Shown here in pieces: positions 6,624 through 6,658 of a stretch of DNA of 6,658 bases (position 1 is the first letter of the stretch; every line of letters starts with the position of its first letter). This DNA comes from Verrucomicrobiota bacterium (GTDB lineage: Bacteria; Verrucomicrobiota; Verrucomicrobiia; Opitutales; UBA2995): assembly GCA_027297085.1 (NCBI GenBank), contig JAPUIL010000673.1, forward strand, positions 1 to 6,658, written 5' to 3'. The notes below the pieces were generated by a model that was not told where the DNA came from, made no database searches, and was given only the letters and a program-made list of their open reading frames with translations. The position numbers were made by a program, and so were the translations under genes.

Positions 6624-6658
6624 TCGCCCTAATTCGTATGAAGAGAGAATAGTAGAGA

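Overview
The window looks like a piece of a bacterial chromosome from the Planctomycetes-Verrucomicrobia group, most likely a marine-type verrucomicrobium. This is inferred from gene content: a secreted S1 sulfatase of the heparan-N-sulfatase-like type, a very long bacterial GH63-type glucosidase, middling GC content, and starts mostly without clear Shine-Dalgarno sequences. No rRNA, ribosomal protein or other taxonomic marker is present, so the placement is tentative.

Layout. From the left edge to 730 (minus strand, cut by the window) lies the N-terminal membrane half of a spermidine-synthase-like protein with seven predicted membrane spans. It is reconstructed from the sequence as an open frame running off the edge. 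From 731 to 1137 there is no convincing gene; this stretch holds one copy of a degenerate 22-bp repeat and an inverted repeat. From 1138 to 3807 (minus) is an 889-residue cytoplasmic MGH1/GH63-type glucosidase. From 3959 to 4120 (minus) is a 53-residue two-span membrane protein. From 4121 to 4597 there is no gene; part is GC-rich and looks like a decayed dispersed repeat. From 4598 to 4981 (minus) is a small VOC (glyoxalase-fold) protein. From 5109 to 6623 (plus) is a secreted type I sulfatase with the C-S-A-S-R formylglycine motif. The 127-bp divergent gap between VOC and sulfatase contains the second copy of the 22-bp repeat.

The genes do not form an obvious operon: gaps of 127 to 477 bp separate them. 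The sulfatase (desulfation outside the cytoplasm) and the glucosidase (cytoplasmic cleavage of glucosides or similar small sugars) both fit a carbohydrate-degrading lifestyle, but nothing in the sequence links them to one substrate. I did not find a convincing new multi-gene system. The items most worth a second look are the paired intergenic repeat, the repeat-like 4388-4597 stretch, and the small membrane protein that is easily missed in annotation.
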